DNA from: Arcticibacter svalbardensis MN12-7
Lineage (GTDB): Bacteria > Bacteroidota > Bacteroidia > Sphingobacteriales > Sphingobacteriaceae
NCBI RefSeq assembly: GCF_000403135.1
Contig: NZ_AQPN01000020.1
Span: forward strand, 1-64,000
DNA: 64,000 bases
Direction: 5' to 3'
The translations under genes and the position numbers were made by a program. This document shows, one piece after another, positions 62,353 to 64,000 of this stretch; position 1 is the first letter of the stretch, and each line of letters opens with the position of its first letter. Below the pieces are notes generated by a model. The model searched no databases, was not told where the DNA came from, and was given only the letters and a program-made list of their open reading frames with translations.

Positions 62353-63681
62353 TTAATGGTGCATCCTTTTTTTTCTTTTACGTTTGAGTTTTGGATCAGG
62401 CCCCTGTTTATCCTCCCATTGTGGTAAAAAAAGTTCATCGGGAAGTGATTCCCTGGTTTTGTTTAATGCCACTATACCTCTTAGAGGATTCTGATCTTTT
62501 TGATGGAAATCCGCACCTGATGGATCCAATTGTTTTTTGCCCGGTTCTGCTACATTATTGAGACTAGTACTTTCAATTCTCTGCCATCCAGTTAAGGATT
62601 TTTCCATCCTGTCATCTGTTATATCCTGTTTAGCAAACCGATCATGAATAGCGGCAGCACTAAATTCTTTTCCAATATCACTGCCTTTGAAAGCGGCCTT
62701 ATGTTTTTGGTCAATATAGGTAACTCCATAAGTAAATCCTTTATCATTTGTATGAAATAGTACTTCGACATCGATCTTCCTACATTCTTTCATCCAGTCA
62801 CCTCGTGTGAGGATAAGTGATGAATCCAGTATTTGGCTCAGCCGCTCCTTGAGCTCTTCCTTCATCGGTTTGCGTATTTCCTTGTTCTGCATAAACCGTT
62901 CTTCCAGACTAGCTAATGTTGGTTTGCCATAAATGATGCTTGCTTTGATGGGGACGCCAATCTTGTTTCCCTTTTCATCCATAAGACTATAGATCAATCC
63001 TTTTTTTTCAAACATCTGCGAATCTGCCTTTCCCCGATCGGCTATAACATTAAATTTTCTCAGGATAGCATTTAATTCGGTCAGACTAGTGTAGTTATAG
63101 CCAGATGTAACGGCTGCAACAATATCAGTAACCGCTCTTTTTGTCTCGGCCTTGCCGTAACTCACCTTATTCAGATCTAAGGGTTTGAGCCTGATGTTTT
63201 CTTCCTGCTTTTTACTTTCGGCTTTAATCAGTCCAAATTCAATCTCTAAGTCCTTTCTGGCTGTTTCTGACCTGGTCCTTCCGATGTTGTGCAAATCTAT
63301 CCGGCTTCCATCGGAACGAATAATCGTACTGACCAGATGAATATGATCATGGGCGGCATCACGATGACGGTAAACCAGGAAAGGCTGATCGCCGAAGCCT
63401 ATCTTTTCCATATAGGCAGAAGCAATCTGCTGCAATAATTCATCATCCGGTTTTTCTGATGGATCAAAGTTGAGTGAGATATGCAGCGTATTTGTTTTTA
63501 CTTTTGGATTCAATTCCATCAGACCTTCGAAACGAGAAAGCTTTTCATAAAAGTTCAGCTCCTGTGCCTCCCTTCCATATCCGGAAGCACCAATACAGGC
63601 CGCCTTCCCCTGCCCGACTTTATGTTCATTATAATTCAACACACCCAATATCCGTTTACCGATCTTTATTTTTGCAACCAT
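62353..63681 (-). CDS. mobB: Relaxase / mobilization nuclease (MobB-type)
   Basis: A 442-residue DNA relaxase that nicks oriT and pilots the DNA strand. The MobA/VirD2-type domain fills residues 1-150: KIKIGKRILGVLNYNEHKV with the probable catalytic Tyr17, and the metal-binding histidines in YRHRDAAHDHIHLVS (His106, His111, His113, His115). A helical C-terminal region with basic tail (KLKRKRKKRMHH) follows. oriT is expected upstream of mobA, outside the window. The start overlaps the end of mobA by 16 bases. Confidence 0.94.
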   Translation of the reverse strand: MVAKIKIGKRILGVLNYNEHKVGQGKAACIGASGYGREAQELNFYEKLSRFEGLMELNPKVKTNTLHISLNFDPSEKPDDELLQQIASAYMEKIGFGDQPFLVYRHRDAAHDHIHLVSTIIRSDGSRIDLHNIGRTRSETARKDLEIEFGLIKAESKKQEENIRLKPLDLNKVSYGKAETKRAVTDIVAAVTSGYNYTSLTELNAILRKFNVIADRGKADSQMFEKKGLIYSLMDEKGNKIGVPIKASIIYGKPTLASLEERFMQNKEIRKPMKEELKERLSQILDSSLILTRGDWMKECRKIDVEVLFHTNDKGFTYGVTYIDQKHKAAFKGSDIGKEFSAAAIHDRFAKQDITDDRMEKSLTGWQRIESTSLNNVAEPGKKQLDPSGADFHQKDQNPLRGIVALNKTRESLPDELFLPQWEDKQGPDPKLKRKRKKRMHH

Positions 63682-64000
63682 TTCTTTGATAATTGAGAAA
63701 TCAGGGAAAGAAGCAGATTCATTTTCACATCGGCCAACTCATACTGTCGGGAGATTTTTGAAGCATAAAATAGTTTCTGCAATTCTTCAGGTGACTGGTG
63801 AAACTGCCGGGTAACCTGGTTTATATTTACGCCAATTGCTTTGATCTCCCGATGCAGTAATATGAGTTGCTCCATCGGGCCGTTCATGGAAGCGTCTTTA
63901 TGAAATACAGTAATATTTTCCTGTGAAAGGATTTTCCGAACCAGCTCTCCGACTGAACGACAGTTGCTTTCCCTGCTCATCTTTTCCAGCCGTTTGAATA
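63666..64000 (-). CDS. mobA: MobA-type relaxosome protein (partial, N-terminus beyond window)
   Basis: The frame stays open to the right edge of the window, with residues F-K-R-L-E-K before the internal Met at 63980, so the true start lies beyond 64000. The visible part, SRESNCRSVGELVRKILSQE then FHKDASMNGPMEQLILLHRE, resembles ribbon-helix-helix relaxosome accessory proteins of Bacteroidetes (CRxxxEYxRKxL pattern). These bind oriT and recruit the relaxase. It overlaps the relaxase gene, as usual. Confidence 0.85.
   Translation of the reverse strand, partial: FKRLEKMSRESNCRSVGELVRKILSQENITVFHKDASMNGPMEQLILLHREIKAIGVNINQVTRQFHQSPEELQKLFYASKISRQYELADVKMNLLLSLISQLSKKWLQK

Larger units (their letters stand above)
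6692..64000. mobile_element. Part of an integrative conjugative element (tra module, cargo, mob module)
   Basis: The segment has a Bacteroidetes conjugative-transposon tra operon (about 6.7-18.7 kb), rteC (about 19.5-20.4 kb) and mobilization genes (about 60.1-64 kb) in the same minus-strand orientation. Gene order traE-F-G-I-J-K-L-M-N matches the CTnDOT-type arrangement. Between rteC and the mob genes lies a block of about 39 kb of regulators, SusC/SusD, FecR/sigma, proteases and ABC genes, interpreted as cargo because it is flanked on both sides by transfer functions. The left boundary is uncertain: it could lie in the gene-poor 5.8-6.7 kb stretch or further left. No integrase, excisionase or direct-repeat att site was found, so the ends are not defined here. 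The right end lies outside the window. Confidence 0.75.

Noticed and set aside
1-64000. CRISPR arrays, insertion sequences or integrase genes
   Set aside because: No regularly spaced repeat arrays, transposase motifs or tyrosine-recombinase motifs were seen in any frame.

Overview
The window looks like DNA from a Bacteroidota bacterium of the Sphingobacteriaceae type (Pedobacter/Mucilaginibacter-like). The evidence is SusC/SusD pairs, FecR anti-sigma factors with ECF sigma factors, STN-domain TonB receptors, a DUF6520-like peptide, GldF/GldG-type ABC proteins, AT-rich DNA and a Bacteroidetes-type tra operon with rteC. Taxonomy is inferred from gene families, not from an rRNA gene.

Layout. 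(1) 1-5.9 kb holds a TPR protein with a HELIH metal motif that runs off the left edge, an S1/P1 nuclease with a C-terminal extension, an HNH endonuclease-like protein and an unrecognised protein; this may be chromosome or element. (2) 6.7-20.4 kb, almost all on the minus strand, is a conjugation module. In transcription order it reads rteC, then (after a small plus-strand lipoprotein gene) a traD-position membrane protein, traE, traF, traG (VirB4 ATPase), three TraI-like secreted proteins, traJ, traK, traL, traM, traN, a DUF3945-like protein, and a RadC/JAB protein preceded by a strongly structured intergenic element. (3) 20.4-59.1 kb is a block of about 39 kb that is not conjugation machinery. 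(4) 59.3-64 kb holds an HTH/membrane-protein pair, then the mobilization genes mobC-type coupling protein, relaxase (MobB-type) and the start of a MobA-type relaxosome protein that leaves the window on the right. Mobilization and transfer genes therefore flank the central block, which I read as cargo of an integrative conjugative element. Neither an integrase nor att sites lie in the window.

Cargo, left to right: a Crp-type regulator, a MauE/DoxX-like membrane protein and a DUF6520-like peptide (plus strand), converging on a SusC-SusD-TlpA thioredoxin operon (minus strand); an XRE regulator behind two near-identical inverted repeats; an RteC-like protein and an S41 protease lipoprotein (minus); a FecR, STN-TonB receptor, beta-helix lipoprotein and frameshift-split lipoprotein set (plus) converging on an ECF sigma factor (minus); then a long plus-strand set of ECF sigma, FecR, STN-SusC, SusD, DUF4843 lipoprotein, PKD-like lipoprotein, two paralogous GldF-GldG-type fusion permeases around one ABC ATPase, and an M16 zinc peptidase.

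How it may work together (inference): the last set resembles a cell-surface-signalling-controlled importer for a protein or peptide. SusCD and surface lipoproteins would capture it, the M16 peptidase would degrade it, and a heteromeric GldA/F/G-like ABC complex would act at the inner membrane. The combination is the most interesting feature of the window. Other items worth checking are a classic A AAA AAG slippery heptamer joining two lipoprotein reading frames, the paired operators in front of the XRE gene, the inverted repeat across the Crp-type start codon, and the structured element beside radC.
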